From positions 1 to 15,924 of the forward strand of contig CAZDKO010000034.1 of the NCBI GenBank assembly GCA_964506075.1: a stretch of 15,924 nucleotides of DNA, in the 5' to 3' direction. Shown here one piece after another: positions 1-6,916 of this stretch. A model generated the notes under the pieces. It did not search any database. It worked only from the letters and a program-made list of their open reading frames with translations, and was not told where the DNA came from. How positions within the stretch are numbered: the first letter of the stretch is position 1; each line of letters starts with the position of its first letter. The position numbers and the translations under genes were made by a program. Origin of the DNA: CAZDKO01 sp964506075 [NCBI: uncultured bacterium] (GTDB lineage: Bacteria > CAZDME01 > JAYEMH01).

Positions 1-39
1 AGCATCTTTATGCCCGGACACGCCAAAAACTCCGCACAT
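1..39 (-). CDS. purF: Amidophosphoribosyltransferase, N-terminal fragment (cut by window edge)
   Basis: Only the first 13 codons are present, reading MCGVFGVSGHKDA. PurF proteins characteristically start with Met-Cys-Gly-Val-Phe-Gly. The initiator Met is removed so that Cys2 becomes the N-terminal nucleophile of a class II (Ntn-type) glutamine amidotransferase. PurF makes phosphoribosylamine from PRPP and glutamine, the first committed step of purine synthesis. A GAGG ribosome-binding site lies at 47-50, 7 nt before the ATG. The gene is the last of the minus-strand series, 226 nt after the hisF stop. AsnB starts with a similar MCGICG, but the Val-Phe-Gly form and the purine neighbours favour PurF. 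Identification from 13 residues is good but not certain. Confidence 0.82.
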   Translation of the reverse strand, partial: MCGVFGVSGHKDA

Positions 40-265
40 GATATAACCTCATTTCTATCAGTATTAAGAATTAAGACGTTTCCTACGGAAACTTTAAGAA
101 TTAAGTAATTATTATTTCTTAATTCTAAATCTTTACTACTTAGTACTTACTCCTTATTCATTAGCCTTTAATTCTTAAATCTAAAACTTTTGAATTTTAC
201 ACTATAGTTTTTAGCTTTACGTTTTGAGTTTTTCGTTTTACTTAATTCTTACTCCTTAATCCTTA
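40..265. other. hisF-purF intergenic region, low-complexity and repeat-bearing
   Basis: This is the longest gap in the window (226 nt). It holds one 30-bp repeat unit (70-99), the purF ribosome-binding site, and otherwise AT-rich low-complexity sequence. The latter is made of variants of CTTAATTCTTA and CTTACTCCTTA, plus a stretch of the TTTTGAGTTTTTCGTTTTA kind at about 185-240. No ORF, tRNA or convincing promoter was seen. In RNA sense the purine-rich part contains AAGGAG-like sites (rc of 150-155 and 252-257) with no start codon at a suitable distance. Confidence 0.7.
70..99. repeat. 30-bp interspersed repeat, copy 1 (perfect hairpin core)
   Basis: This is a member of a 30-bp family that begins ATTAAGACG, ends CTYTAAGR, and is followed directly by ATTAAG (100-105 here). 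The centre, 78-92, is a perfect dyad: GTTTCC, loop TAC, GGAAAC. Other copies keep the same 6-3-6 layout with two mismatched pairs in each stem. A CTTAATTCTA tract at 118-127 is nearly complementary to TAAGAATTAAG at 95-105. It lies between hisF and purF. Confidence 0.85.
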
Positions 266-1069
266 TTACTTGATTCTTATTTCTATCCCTCTTTGCTTAA
301 GATATTCTTTCGCTTCCCGTATTGAATATTCTCCATAATGAAAGATGGAAGCCGCCAGAACCGCATCGGCCAGACCTTCTTTAAAAGCCAGATAAAGATG
401 CTCCAGATTTCCGGCCCCGCCGGAAGCAATTACCGGAATATTGACCGACTGGGAAACTTTTCTCGTTAAATCTAAATCGTATCCTTCTTTAGTCCCGTCT
501 TTATCCATGCTGGTAAGCAGTATTTCTCCGGCTCCTAACGCTTCCGCTTTTTTTGCCCAATCAATGGCGTCAATCCCGGTAGCTTTTCTTCCCCCGTAAG
601 TGTAAACTTCCCATTCCGGTTCACCGGTTTGCCGGTTGGCCGGTTGGCCGGTTTTCAATGGGTTAACCTTTTTTTTCGCGTCAATAGCCACCACGATACA
701 CTGACTGCCGAATGCCTGAGCCGCTTCTTTAACCAGCAACTCATTTTCTATCGCCGCCGTGTTGATAGAAATCTTATCGGCACCGGATTTAAGAAGAAGT
801 CTTATATCTTTTAAATTTCTAATCCCGCCTCCCACCGTTAAAGGGATAAAAACTTTTTCGGCAGTTTGTTTTACTACCTCTAAAATTGTCCCGCGTTTTT
901 CGACACTGGCGGTAATATCCAAAAAAACTATCTCATCGGCTCCTTCCTGAGTATAGGCCGAGGCAATTTCTACCGGGTCTCCGGCATCTTTTAAATTCAC
1001 AAAATTTATTCCTTTGACTACCCGCCCGTCTTTAACGTCTAAACAGGGAATAATTCTTTTCGCTAACAT
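266..1069 (-). CDS. hisF: Imidazole glycerol phosphate synthase, cyclase subunit HisF
   Basis: HisF takes ammonia from HisH and converts PRFAR to imidazole glycerol phosphate and AICAR, linking histidine synthesis to purines. The 267-residue (beta/alpha)8 protein has the two catalytic aspartates: Asp11 in [18 protein letters not shown] and Asp130 in IVVAIDAK. It also has the phosphate-binding loops around TVGGGIR (78-84) and IASGGAG (214-220), and [14 protein letters not shown] (179-192). It is about 14 residues longer than the usual 253. The excess is an insertion at about residues 134-152, made from an 8-bp tandem repeat in the DNA (616-655), just after catalytic Asp130. The ATG has GAGAGG 5 nt upstream. 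The final residues (EIRIK) are read from the intergenic AAGAATCAAG-type repeat. hisH is the preceding gene, with no hisA between them. Confidence 0.97.
   Translation of the reverse strand: MLAKRIIPCLDVKDGRVVKGINFVNLKDAGDPVEIASAYTQEGADEIVFLDITASVEKRGTILEVVKQTAEKVFIPLTVGGGIRNLKDIRLLLKSGADKISINTAAIENELLVKEAAQAFGSQCIVVAIDAKKKVNPLKTGQPANRQTGEPEWEVYTYGGRKATGIDAIDWAKKAEALGAGEILLTSMDKDGTKEGYDLDLTRKVSQSVNIPVIASGGAGNLEHLYLAFKEGLADAVLAASIFHYGEYSIREAKEYLKQRGIEIRIK
616..655. repeat. 8-bp tandem repeat (5 copies) inside hisF
   Basis: Five consecutive octamers are CCGGTTCA, CCGGTTTG, CCGGTTGG, CCGGTTGG and CCGGTTTT, all based on CCGGTTNN. Because 8 is not a multiple of 3, the array is read through all three frames. 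On the minus strand it encodes [13 protein letters not shown] within HisF. The flanking HisF sequence stays in frame and the insert has no stop codon. The array supplies most of the extra residues HisF has compared with its family. Confidence 0.92.
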
Positions 1070-1090
1070 TTTAACCTCTCTTAATATAGA

Positions 1091-1150
1091 ATTAAGACGT
1101 TCATTACATTCACTCTAAGGATTAAGACGCTCCCTTCGGTCGCTTTAAGA
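1091..1150. repeat. 30-bp interspersed repeat, copies 2a and 2b in tandem
   Basis: Two head-to-tail units (1091-1120 and 1121-1150) both start ATTAAGACG. The first ends CTCTAAGG and the second CTTTAAGA. The second is followed by ATTAAT. The TAAGAATTAA end of copy 2b (1146-1155) is perfectly complementary to TTAATTCTTA at 1180-1189, at the hisH stop, giving a 10-bp stem with a 24-nt loop. The pair fills most of the 120-nt hisH-hisF gap and ends just before the hisF ribosome-binding site. Confidence 0.85.
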
Positions 1151-1189
1151 ATTAATCTTTACTACTTATTTCTTACTCCTTAATTCTTA

Positions 1190-1813
1190 CTACTTACTAA
1201 ATTTAACAAAATTTTCTAAAATCTTTAAACCGACTTCTCCGCTTTTTTCCGGATGAAACTGAACACCCCAAACGTTATCTTTTTTCACTGCGGAAACAAA
1301 TTCCTGCCCGTATTGAGTGGTACCAACGATTAAACTTCTATCTTCCGGCTCCACGTAATAAGAGTGGACAAAATAAAAATAACTATTATCCTGAACATCG
1401 GTAAACAAACCCGCCCGCGGTTCTTTATTATCTCTACTCTGTAATCTTAGTTGGTTCCATCCCATATGAGGGATTTTGACCCCGGCGGTAAATTTTTCAA
1501 CCCGTCCTTTTATGACGTTTAGACCTTGATGCAAACCATGCTCCTCACTTTCAGTAAATAATAATTGTAACCCCAGGCAAATACCTAAAAAAGACTTGTC
1601 TTCTTTTATACTTTTTAATATGACCGGTAGAAGACCCAATTTTTTAAGATTTTCCATTCCCCGATAAAAAGCCCCTACGCCCGGAAGGACTAACGCCTGG
1701 GCTCTGGCTATCTTTTCCGGAGAACTGGATACCTCCACTTTACCGCCGACGGATTCTAAAGCTTTAGCCACGCTTCTTAAATTTCCTAAATCATAGTCAA
1801 TTACTACTATCAA
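1190..1813 (-). CDS. hisH: Imidazole glycerol phosphate synthase, glutamine amidotransferase subunit HisH
   Basis: HisH hydrolyses glutamine and channels the ammonia through the HisF barrel. The 207-residue protein is a complete class I (triad) glutaminase. It has the PGVGAF oxyanion-strand motif at 44-49, nucleophile Cys79 in GICLGLQLL, and His187 and Glu189 in VQFHPEKS. The start codon is TTG at 1811-1813: it gives the canonical N-terminus IVVIDYDLGNLRS and has AAGGAG 5 nt upstream (1819-1824). The first codons overlap the end of purL by 17 nt, so translation of the two is probably coupled. Its position between purL and hisF, without the rest of a his operon, fits grouping by glutamine use. 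The last codons and stop lie in the AGTAAGTAGTAAG-type repeat. Confidence 0.96.
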   Translation of the reverse strand: MIVVIDYDLGNLRSVAKALESVGGKVEVSSSPEKIARAQALVLPGVGAFYRGMENLKKLGLLPVILKSIKEDKSFLGICLGLQLLFTESEEHGLHQGLNVIKGRVEKFTAGVKIPHMGWNQLRLQSRDNKEPRAGLFTDVQDNSYFYFVHSYYVEPEDRSLIVGTTQYGQEFVSAVKKDNVWGVQFHPEKSGEVGLKILENFVKFSK

Positions 1814-4010
1814 TTCTTCTCCTTAATGAGTTATACCAAAAATTCTCCAGCGTTTTTAACGGCGAATCAATTAAGACTTTCTGGTTAACTGAAATTACTA
1901 ATTGGTCGCTACCGGTTTCACCGATTGCCTCTACGGGAACTTTATTTTTCCCGGCTATAGCTTCCACCCGGCTTAAATGTTTTTCCCGGCAGCTGATAAT
2001 AATTCTTGACTGTGACTCGCCAAATAACAAAGCATCATTTCTTAAGTGTGGAGATTTTAAAGAAACTTTTGCCCCGACCATTTTCTCCCGGTTAGATAAA
2101 CAACATTCAGCCAGAGCAACCGCTAACCCTCCTTCAGAACAATCATGGGCGGAATTAATCAAACCTTCATTTATCATCTCTAAAGTTACCTTCTCTACCG
2201 CTTTTTCCAATTCCAAGTTTAACCCGGGGGCATCACCCTTTATCTGATTATGCACGACCTTTAAATACTCACTTCCGCCCAGTTCTTCCAAAGTCTTCCC
2301 TAAAATAATAATCAAATCTCCCTCACCTTTAAAATGCTGGGTGCAAACTTTATTGACATCATTAATAATACCCACCGCCCCGATAACGGGGGTGGGATAA
2401 ATAGTCCCTTTTGGACTTTCGTTATAAAAAGAAACGTTGCCGCTTACTACCGGCAAATTTAAAAATTCGCAGGCACTGATAATTCCTTCAATACAATTCT
2501 TAAATTGCCAGAATCTATCCGGCTTTTCCGGATTACCAAAATTAAGACAATCGGTAACGGCGGCTGGTTCTGCTCCGCTGCAAACTAAATTCCTGGCGGC
2601 TTCAGCCACGGCAATCTGAGCCCCTCGGTAAGGATTTAAAAAACAATACCGGCTATTACAATCAGTAGTGGCCGCCAGAGCTTTTTGGGTTCCTTTTAAT
2701 CGAAGCACGGCCGAATCCGAACCGGGAAGATTAACGGTATTAATCTGAACCATATGGTCATATTGTCCATAAACCCAGTCTTTACTGGCTAAAGAAGGAG
2801 AATCAAGAAGTTTTAGTAAAACCTGTTTATAATCCCGGGGCTCGGGAAGTTTTCTAAGGTCTAATTGATTTAACCCGGCTAAATAATCCGGTTTCTTAAA
2901 AGGCATGTCATAAAGAGGCGCTTTAGTCAAAGCGTGGGCTTTAATTTCAGCTACTATCCTACCGTTATTTTTAATCCTGACTATTTCATCTTCGGTCACC
3001 TCACCGATGACCTCGGCGTTTAAATCCCATTTCAAAAATATTTTCTTTATTCTTTCTTCCTGGCCTTTCTCAACACATAAAAGTAATCTTTCCTGAGATT
3101 CAGACATCATCAATTCCCACGGCTCCATATTAGCTTCCTTCCTGGGAACCAGGGCAAGTTCAACCTCCATTCCTGAATTACCGGAGGAAGCCATTTCACT
3201 GATACAACAGGTTAACCCGGCCGCACCCATATCTTTTATACCGATAATATTACCGCTGGCTAAAGCTTCTAAGGTAGCTTCAATTAAACATTTCTCTGTA
3301 AAAGGGTCTCCTATTTGCACCGACGGTCTTTTTTCCTCGTTATCAGAAAATTCTTCTGAAGCCAGAATGCTGCAACCGCCAAGACCGTCTTTACCGGTAC
3401 TGGCGCCCACATACATAATAAGATTACCCTTTCCGTACGCTCTGGCTTCGGCTAATTGATTTTTCCCGGTTACCCCGATGCTCATAGCGTTAACCAGGCA
3501 ATTCCCGCTGTAAGCTTTATCAAAATATATTTCACCACCAACCGTCGGGACGCCTAAACAATTGCCGTAAAACTGGATACCGTCGACGACACCCTTTAAA
3601 AGATAACGGTTATACAGCTCACTTAAAGGCCCGAAACGCAAAGAATTAAGCGATGCTATCGGTCTGGCTCCGCTGCTAAAAATATCCCTGATAATCCCGC
3701 CCACGCCGGTCGCTGCTCCCTGTTTCGGTTCAATTTGCGAAGGATGGTTGTGGCTTTCCATTTTAAAAATAACCGCTAAATCATCAATTATAATTCCACC
3801 GGCGTCTTCACCGATTAAAGTCTGGTATTTCCCCTTTTTCGGTAAAAGTTTAAGGTAATTCCGGGAACAGGTGTACCCGCAATGTTCAGACCATTCGACT
3901 GAAAACATGGCTAATTCAGTCGGAGTCGGCTCACGCTTTAGAATTTTCAAAATCTTCTGATACTCTTCGTCACTGAGACCCAACGATTTATAAACTTCTG
4001 GCTTGGTCAT
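1797..4010 (-). CDS. purL: Phosphoribosylformylglycinamidine synthase, small-type PurL subunit
   Basis: PurL converts FGAR to FGAM with ATP, using ammonia from PurQ with PurS as bridge (purine synthesis step 4). It is the short form without a fused glutaminase (about 737 residues from the ATG). Motifs include SEHCGYTCSRN (41-51) with the conserved His, ESHNHPSQIEPKQGAATG (85-102), GGIIRDIFSSGARPIA, a second metal/ATP-binding half, and HDCSEGGLAVALAECC near the C-terminus. I chose ATG 4008-4010 because it gives a family-like start, MTKPEVYKSLGLSDEEY. A GTG at 4041-4043 would add 11 residues read from the 30-bp repeat. Neither start has a clear Shine-Dalgarno site, since the repeat lies immediately upstream. 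The 3' end overlaps hisH by 17 nt. Confidence 0.96.
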   Translation of the reverse strand: MTKPEVYKSLGLSDEEYQKILKILKREPTPTELAMFSVEWSEHCGYTCSRNYLKLLPKKGKYQTLIGEDAGGIIIDDLAVIFKMESHNHPSQIEPKQGAATGVGGIIRDIFSSGARPIASLNSLRFGPLSELYNRYLLKGVVDGIQFYGNCLGVPTVGGEIYFDKAYSGNCLVNAMSIGVTGKNQLAEARAYGKGNLIMYVGASTGKDGLGGCSILASEEFSDNEEKRPSVQIGDPFTEKCLIEATLEALASGNIIGIKDMGAAGLTCCISEMASSGNSGMEVELALVPRKEANMEPWELMMSESQERLLLCVEKGQEERIKKIFLKWDLNAEVIGEVTEDEIVRIKNNGRIVAEIKAHALTKAPLYDMPFKKPDYLAGLNQLDLRKLPEPRDYKQVLLKLLDSPSLASKDWVYGQYDHMVQINTVNLPGSDSAVLRLKGTQKALAATTDCNSRYCFLNPYRGAQIAVAEAARNLVCSGAEPAAVTDCLNFGNPEKPDRFWQFKNCIEGIISACEFLNLPVVSGNVSFYNESPKGTIYPTPVIGAVGIINDVNKVCTQHFKGEGDLIIILGKTLEELGGSEYLKVVHNQIKGDAPGLNLELEKAVEKVTLEMINEGLINSAHDCSEGGLAVALAECCLSNREKMVGAKVSLKSPHLRNDALLFGESQSRIIISCREKHLSRVEAIAGKNKVPVEAIGETGSDQLVISVNQKVLIDSPLKTLENFWYNSLRRRIDSSN
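1819..1824 (-). promoter_or_regulatory. Ribosome-binding site of hisH, inside purL
   Basis: The minus strand reads AAGGAG, then 5 nt (AAGAA), then TTG. This site decides the non-ATG start of hisH. It lies within the last codons of purL, so ribosomes finishing purL pass directly over it. Confidence 0.8.
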
Positions 4011-4029
4011 ATTAATTTTAGAATTAAGT

Positions 4030-4096
4030 ATTAAGACGCTCACTATGTTCGCTTTAAGAATTAAGGATTAAGACGTTCGCTACGCTCACTCTAAGA
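4030..4096. repeat. 30-bp interspersed repeat, copies 3a and 3b
   Basis: Two units (4030-4059 and 4067-4096) are separated by a 7-nt ATTAAGG. The cores have the 6-3-6 dyad layout: GCTCAC-TAT-GTTCGC in 3a and GTTCGC-TAC-GCTCAC in 3b. The flank after 3b departs from the family consensus (TAAGAATTCAG, 4092-4102, instead of ...TTAAG). Its partner at the end of purQ changes to match (CTGAATTCTTA, 4135-4145), keeping an 11-bp perfect inverted repeat. The units occupy nearly all of the purQ-purL gap. Confidence 0.87.
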
Positions 4097-4145
4097 ATTC
4101 AGTAATTATTTTACTTATTTCTTAATCCTTAATCCTGAATTCTTA
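4092..4145. repeat. 11-bp inverted repeat spanning the purQ stop
   Basis: TAAGAATTCAG at 4092-4102 and CTGAATTCTTA at 4135-4145 are exact reverse complements with a 32-nt loop. The right arm codes for the last residues of PurQ (within KNSGLRIKK) and the loop contains the stop codon. Both arms carry the same departure from consensus, which is the covariation expected of a folded RNA or of paired-arm conversion. There is no U-tract, so it is not a typical rho-independent terminator. Confidence 0.7.
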
Positions 4146-4834
4146 CCAGTCAACCAACTCACAATCGACTCAAAAATCAACCGTCCGTCCGTAGAACCTA
4201 AAATTTCTTCTGCTCCTCTTTCCGGATGAGGCATCATCCCCAGGACATTGCCTTTTTTATTGGTTATCCCGGCAATATTTTCTACAGAACCGTTGGGATT
4301 GGATTTAACTGAAACTTCTCCATCCTGATTGCAATAACGGAATATTATTTGTTGGTTGTCTTTAAGTTCCTCAAGTCCCCCGGTATCAATATAATAATTA
4401 CCTTCATTATGGGCGATAGGAATTTTAAAAACCTGATTCTCCGCGCATTTATTGGTAAAAGCAGTTTTATTATTATTTGTTTTGATATAAACGTATTTAC
4501 AGATAAAATGAAGGTTCTTATTCCTTAACATTGCTCCAGGAAGAAGTCCTGCTTCCAGTAAAATTTGAAAACCGTTGCATATCCCGAGGACTAATCCTCC
4601 CCGATGAGCAAATTTAATTATTTCTTTCATTATCGGAGAAAACCTGGCTACTGCCCCGGTTCTTAAATAGTCACCGTAGCTAAAACCCCCGGGAAGAATT
4701 ATACAATCACAAGCATCAATCTTCGTATCCTTATGCCAGATATATTGAACCCGCTCTTTTAAAATCTTATTGACTACGTAGAAACAGTCATGGTCACAAT
4801 TAGAACCGGGGAAAACAACCACGCCGAATTTCAT
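4115..4834 (-). CDS. purQ: Phosphoribosylformylglycinamidine synthase, glutaminase subunit PurQ
   Basis: PurQ releases ammonia from glutamine for PurL. The 239-residue class I amidotransferase starts [16 protein letters not shown] and contains [14 protein letters not shown] (48-61), which is diagnostic of PurQ. The nucleophile is Cys86 in [17 protein letters not shown], and His203 and Glu205 lie in [11 protein letters not shown]. It lies between purS and purL, the usual partners. The basic C-terminal tail KNSGLRIKK is encoded by the intergenic repeat, not by family-conserved sequence. There is no strong Shine-Dalgarno site before the ATG (the upstream RNA reads roughly GAAAGTTATCAAAA), so expression may rely on coupling with purS or on a weak site. 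The glutaminase triad is intact. Confidence 0.97.
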   Translation of the reverse strand: MKFGVVVFPGSNCDHDCFYVVNKILKERVQYIWHKDTKIDACDCIILPGGFSYGDYLRTGAVARFSPIMKEIIKFAHRGGLVLGICNGFQILLEAGLLPGAMLRNKNLHFICKYVYIKTNNNKTAFTNKCAENQVFKIPIAHNEGNYYIDTGGLEELKDNQQIIFRYCNQDGEVSVKSNPNGSVENIAGITNKKGNVLGMMPHPERGAEEILGSTDGRLIFESIVSWLTGKNSGLRIKK

Positions 4835-4865
4835 TTTTGATAACTTTCAATTATAAGAATTAAGG

Positions 4866-4895
4866 ATTAAGACGCTCACCATGTTCGCTCTAAGG
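4866..4895. repeat. 30-bp interspersed repeat, copy 4
   Basis: A single unit, ATTAAGACG...CTCTAAGG, with core GCTCAC-CAT-GTTCGC, followed by ATTAAG. AAGGATTAAG at 4892-4901 pairs perfectly with CTTAATCCTT at 4932-4941, which overlaps the purS stop codon (10 bp, 30-nt loop). It lies between purS and purQ. Confidence 0.85.
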
Positions 4896-4932
4896 ATTAA
4901 GTTCCTGTTCATTTCTCTTTATTTCTTAATTC

Positions 4933-5178
4933 TTAATCCTTGATTTCAAATTCATAATCCTCAATTATCGGGTTACTTAAAAGTTTTTGACACATTTCGG
5001 AAAGTCTTTTTTCCGCTTCTTTTTTATCTTTGAGATTTAACGTAATAGAAATAAGTTTACCGATACGCACCTCTTCTACTTCCGTATAATCTAAAGCCTC
5101 CAGAGCGTGTTTGATAGTTAAACCCTGGGGGTCGGTAATAGTCTTCTTCAAAGTAATAAAAATATCGGCTTTTAACAT
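4933..5178 (-). CDS. purS: Phosphoribosylformylglycinamidine synthase subunit PurS
   Basis: PurS is the small subunit that joins PurQ to the short form of PurL in the FGAM synthase complex and helps ammonia transfer. The 81-residue length and the N-terminal pattern ADIFITLKKTITDPQGLTIK, followed by ALEALDYTEVEEVRIGKLI, fit PurS well (typically about 80-85 residues with KKxVLDPQG and the VRxGK strand). The ATG has a strong AAGGAG 4 nt upstream (5183-5188). It is the first of the purS-purQ-purL trio and follows guaA by 136 nt containing a repeat element. The last codons (EIKD) come from the AT-rich intergenic repeat. Confidence 0.95.
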   Translation of the reverse strand: MLKADIFITLKKTITDPQGLTIKHALEALDYTEVEEVRIGKLISITLNLKDKKEAEKRLSEMCQKLLSNPIIEDYEFEIKD

Positions 5179-5210
5179 CAGTCTCCTTTTATTGTATATT
5201 AGTTATAAGA

Positions 5211-5240
5211 ATCAAGACGTTCGCTACGTTCACTCTAAGG
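5211..5240. repeat. 30-bp interspersed repeat, copy 5
   Basis: A unit starting ATCAAGACG (one base from consensus) and ending CTCTAAGG, with core GTTCGC-TAC-GTTCAC, followed by ATTAAG. TAAGGATTAAG at 5236-5246 and CTTAATCCTTA at 5265-5275 form a perfect 11-bp inverted repeat with an 18-nt loop, the clearest large stem in the family. It lies in the guaA-purS gap. Further CTTAATTCTTA-like tracts run from 5275 towards the guaA stop. Confidence 0.86.
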
Positions 5241-5275
5241 ATTAAGTAACTATTTTGCTGATTGCTTAATCCTTA
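5236..5275. repeat. 11-bp inverted repeat in the guaA-purS gap
   Basis: The arms at 5236-5246 and 5265-5275 are exact reverse complements separated by 18 nt. On the transcript this would form an A/U-rich stem between the guaA stop and the 30-nt unit. No run of U follows the stem in the minus-strand direction, so a role in termination is not evident. An RNA-processing or stability role is possible but unproven. Confidence 0.7.
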
Positions 5276-5314
5276 CTACTTAATCCTTAATTCTTACCAC
5301 TTAATCCTGGTTAT

Positions 5315-6856
5315 TTATTCCCACTCAATCGTACTCGGCGGCTTGGAAGAAATGTCGTAAACAACCCGATTAATGCCTTTGACTTCATTTATAATCCGGT
5401 TAGAGATAATCTCCATAATTTCAAAAGGAATCTTTGCCCAGTGAGCCGTCATGGCGTCTTCGCTGGTCACGGCTCTAACGGCAATCACATTTTCATAAGA
5501 CCTTTGGTCTCCCATAACCCCGACTGTTTTTATCGGTAAAAGGACACAGAATGACTGCCAGAGCTTCCGGTATAAATTGAAACGCTTTATCTCATCCATT
5601 AAAATCCAGTCCGCCTGGCGGAGAACCTCCAATCTTTCCTTAGTCACCTCTCCAATTATCCGCACCGCTAAACCCGGCCCGGGAAAAGGCTGTCTATAAA
5701 CCATCTCATCATCCAATCCCAGCTCTTTTCCTACGGCTCTAACTTCGTCTTTGAACAGTTCTTTAAATGGTTCAATTAATTTAAAATTTAAGCGGCGGGG
5801 TAACCCCCCAACATTATGGTGCGTTTTGATGGTCGCCGAGGGGCCACCGACGGGTGAATGAGACTCAATTACATCCGGATATAACGTCCCCTGAGCTAAA
5901 AACTTAATTCTACCCAATTTTTTCGCTTCTTTCTCAAAAACCTCTATAAATAACTTGCCGATAATTTTACGTTTCTTTTCGGGGTTTTTCACCCCTTTAA
6001 GCCCCTTCAAGAAAACTTCCTGAGCCTTGACCACTTTTATGTTGAAGCGGCCGTATTTTTTAATCCTTTGTTTTACTAATTCAGCTTCATTTTTACGTAA
6101 TAACCCGTTATCAATAAAAATCACTTTTAGATTTTTCCCGTTACATTGATGAAGCAACATAGCTAAAACAAAAGAATCCACTCCCCCGCTTAAAGCGCAC
6201 AAAACCTTTTCATCTCCTATACGGTTCTTCAGCATTTTAATTGAATCTTTAACAAAGGTCTGCATATTCCAATTTCTATTACAGCCGGCTATATCAAAAA
6301 GAAAATTTTCCAATATCTTTTTTCCTTGAGGTGTATGAACAACCTCGGGATGAAACTGAAGTCCATAAAATTTTTGGGTTTCATTTTCCATGGCCGCAAT
6401 AGGAGAATTTGGGGTGGAACCGATAACCCGGAAACTTTCGGGTAACCGGATAATTTTATCGCCATGGCTCATCCAGATATTTTCTTTGGAAGAGAGACCT
6501 TTAAATAATCCCTTGGGGGATTTAACCTGCAATATGGCCTTCCCGTATTCTCTTTCTCTGGCCTTAGCTACTTTTCCACCCAGAATCCTGGCCATCAGTT
6601 GGGCGCCATAACAGATACCGAGAATGGCGATACCGGTATCAAAAATACCTTTATCACACACCGGACTCCTCGACGATAAAACACTAGCCGGACCGCCGGA
6701 AAGAATAATCGCCTTCGGCTGGCCGGATAAAAGCTTTTCTGCCTTTATATTAAAAGGGACTATTTTAGAATATACTCCACATTCTCTGACCCGCCGGGCG
6801 ATTAAATGAGTATACTGCGAACCAAAATCCAGAATCGCTACCCAGTCTTTCAACAT
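5315..6856 (-). CDS. guaA: GMP synthase (glutamine-hydrolysing), single-chain
   Basis: GuaA aminates XMP to GMP using ATP and glutamine. From ATG 6854-6856 it has 513 residues, the usual length. An N-terminal class I glutaminase domain has [18 protein letters not shown], Cys82 in [10 protein letters not shown], and His169 and Glu171 in LQFHPEV. The ATP-pyrophosphatase domain has the PP-loop ALSGGVDS (221-228). The C-terminal XMP-binding/dimerisation domain ends in the family-typical [10 protein letters not shown] longer start at 6893-6895 would add 13 residues not seen in the family and has no ribosome-binding site. The chosen ATG is preceded by eight G residues (6857-6864), which could act as a loose anti-SD pairing site. 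It follows carB by 60 nt; the upstream tail codons lie in that gap. Confidence 0.97.
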   Translation of the reverse strand: MLKDWVAILDFGSQYTHLIARRVRECGVYSKIVPFNIKAEKLLSGQPKAIILSGGPASVLSSRSPVCDKGIFDTGIAILGICYGAQLMARILGGKVAKAREREYGKAILQVKSPKGLFKGLSSKENIWMSHGDKIIRLPESFRVIGSTPNSPIAAMENETQKFYGLQFHPEVVHTPQGKKILENFLFDIAGCNRNWNMQTFVKDSIKMLKNRIGDEKVLCALSGGVDSFVLAMLLHQCNGKNLKVIFIDNGLLRKNEAELVKQRIKKYGRFNIKVVKAQEVFLKGLKGVKNPEKKRKIIGKLFIEVFEKEAKKLGRIKFLAQGTLYPDVIESHSPVGGPSATIKTHHNVGGLPRRLNFKLIEPFKELFKDEVRAVGKELGLDDEMVYRQPFPGPGLAVRIIGEVTKERLEVLRQADWILMDEIKRFNLYRKLWQSFCVLLPIKTVGVMGDQRSYENVIAVRAVTSEDAMTAHWAKIPFEIMEIISNRIINEVKGINRVVYDISSKPPSTIEWE

Positions 6857-6916
6857 CCCCCCCCGCTTCTTTAGTTTACTTTTAAAATGTATCATAGAAG
6901 TATTTTAGATGGTGAA

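Noticed and set aside
616-655. A frameshift or sequencing error in hisF
   Set aside because: Family-conserved HisF sequence continues in the same frame on both sides of the octamer array and both catalytic aspartates are present.
4030-4102. Short direct repeats at regular spacing, as in a CRISPR array
   Set aside because: The sequences between AAGRATTAAG repeats are themselves similar to each other (the shared core), copies are scattered singly over 5 kb, and no cas gene is present.
4044-4114. Rho-independent terminators at the repeat hairpins
   Set aside because: The stems are A/U-rich or mismatched and no U-run follows them in the direction of transcription. They also lie between subunit genes of a single enzyme complex.
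5179-5314. A purine or guanine riboswitch upstream of purS
   Set aside because: The gap is explained by the repeat element and AT-rich tracts. I saw none of the conserved loop or junction sequences of purine riboswitches.
6857-6895. Extended N-terminus of GuaA from the ATG at 6893-6895
   Set aside because: The extra 13 residues (basic, [11 protein letters not shown]) do not match GuaA starts and no ribosome-binding site precedes that ATG.
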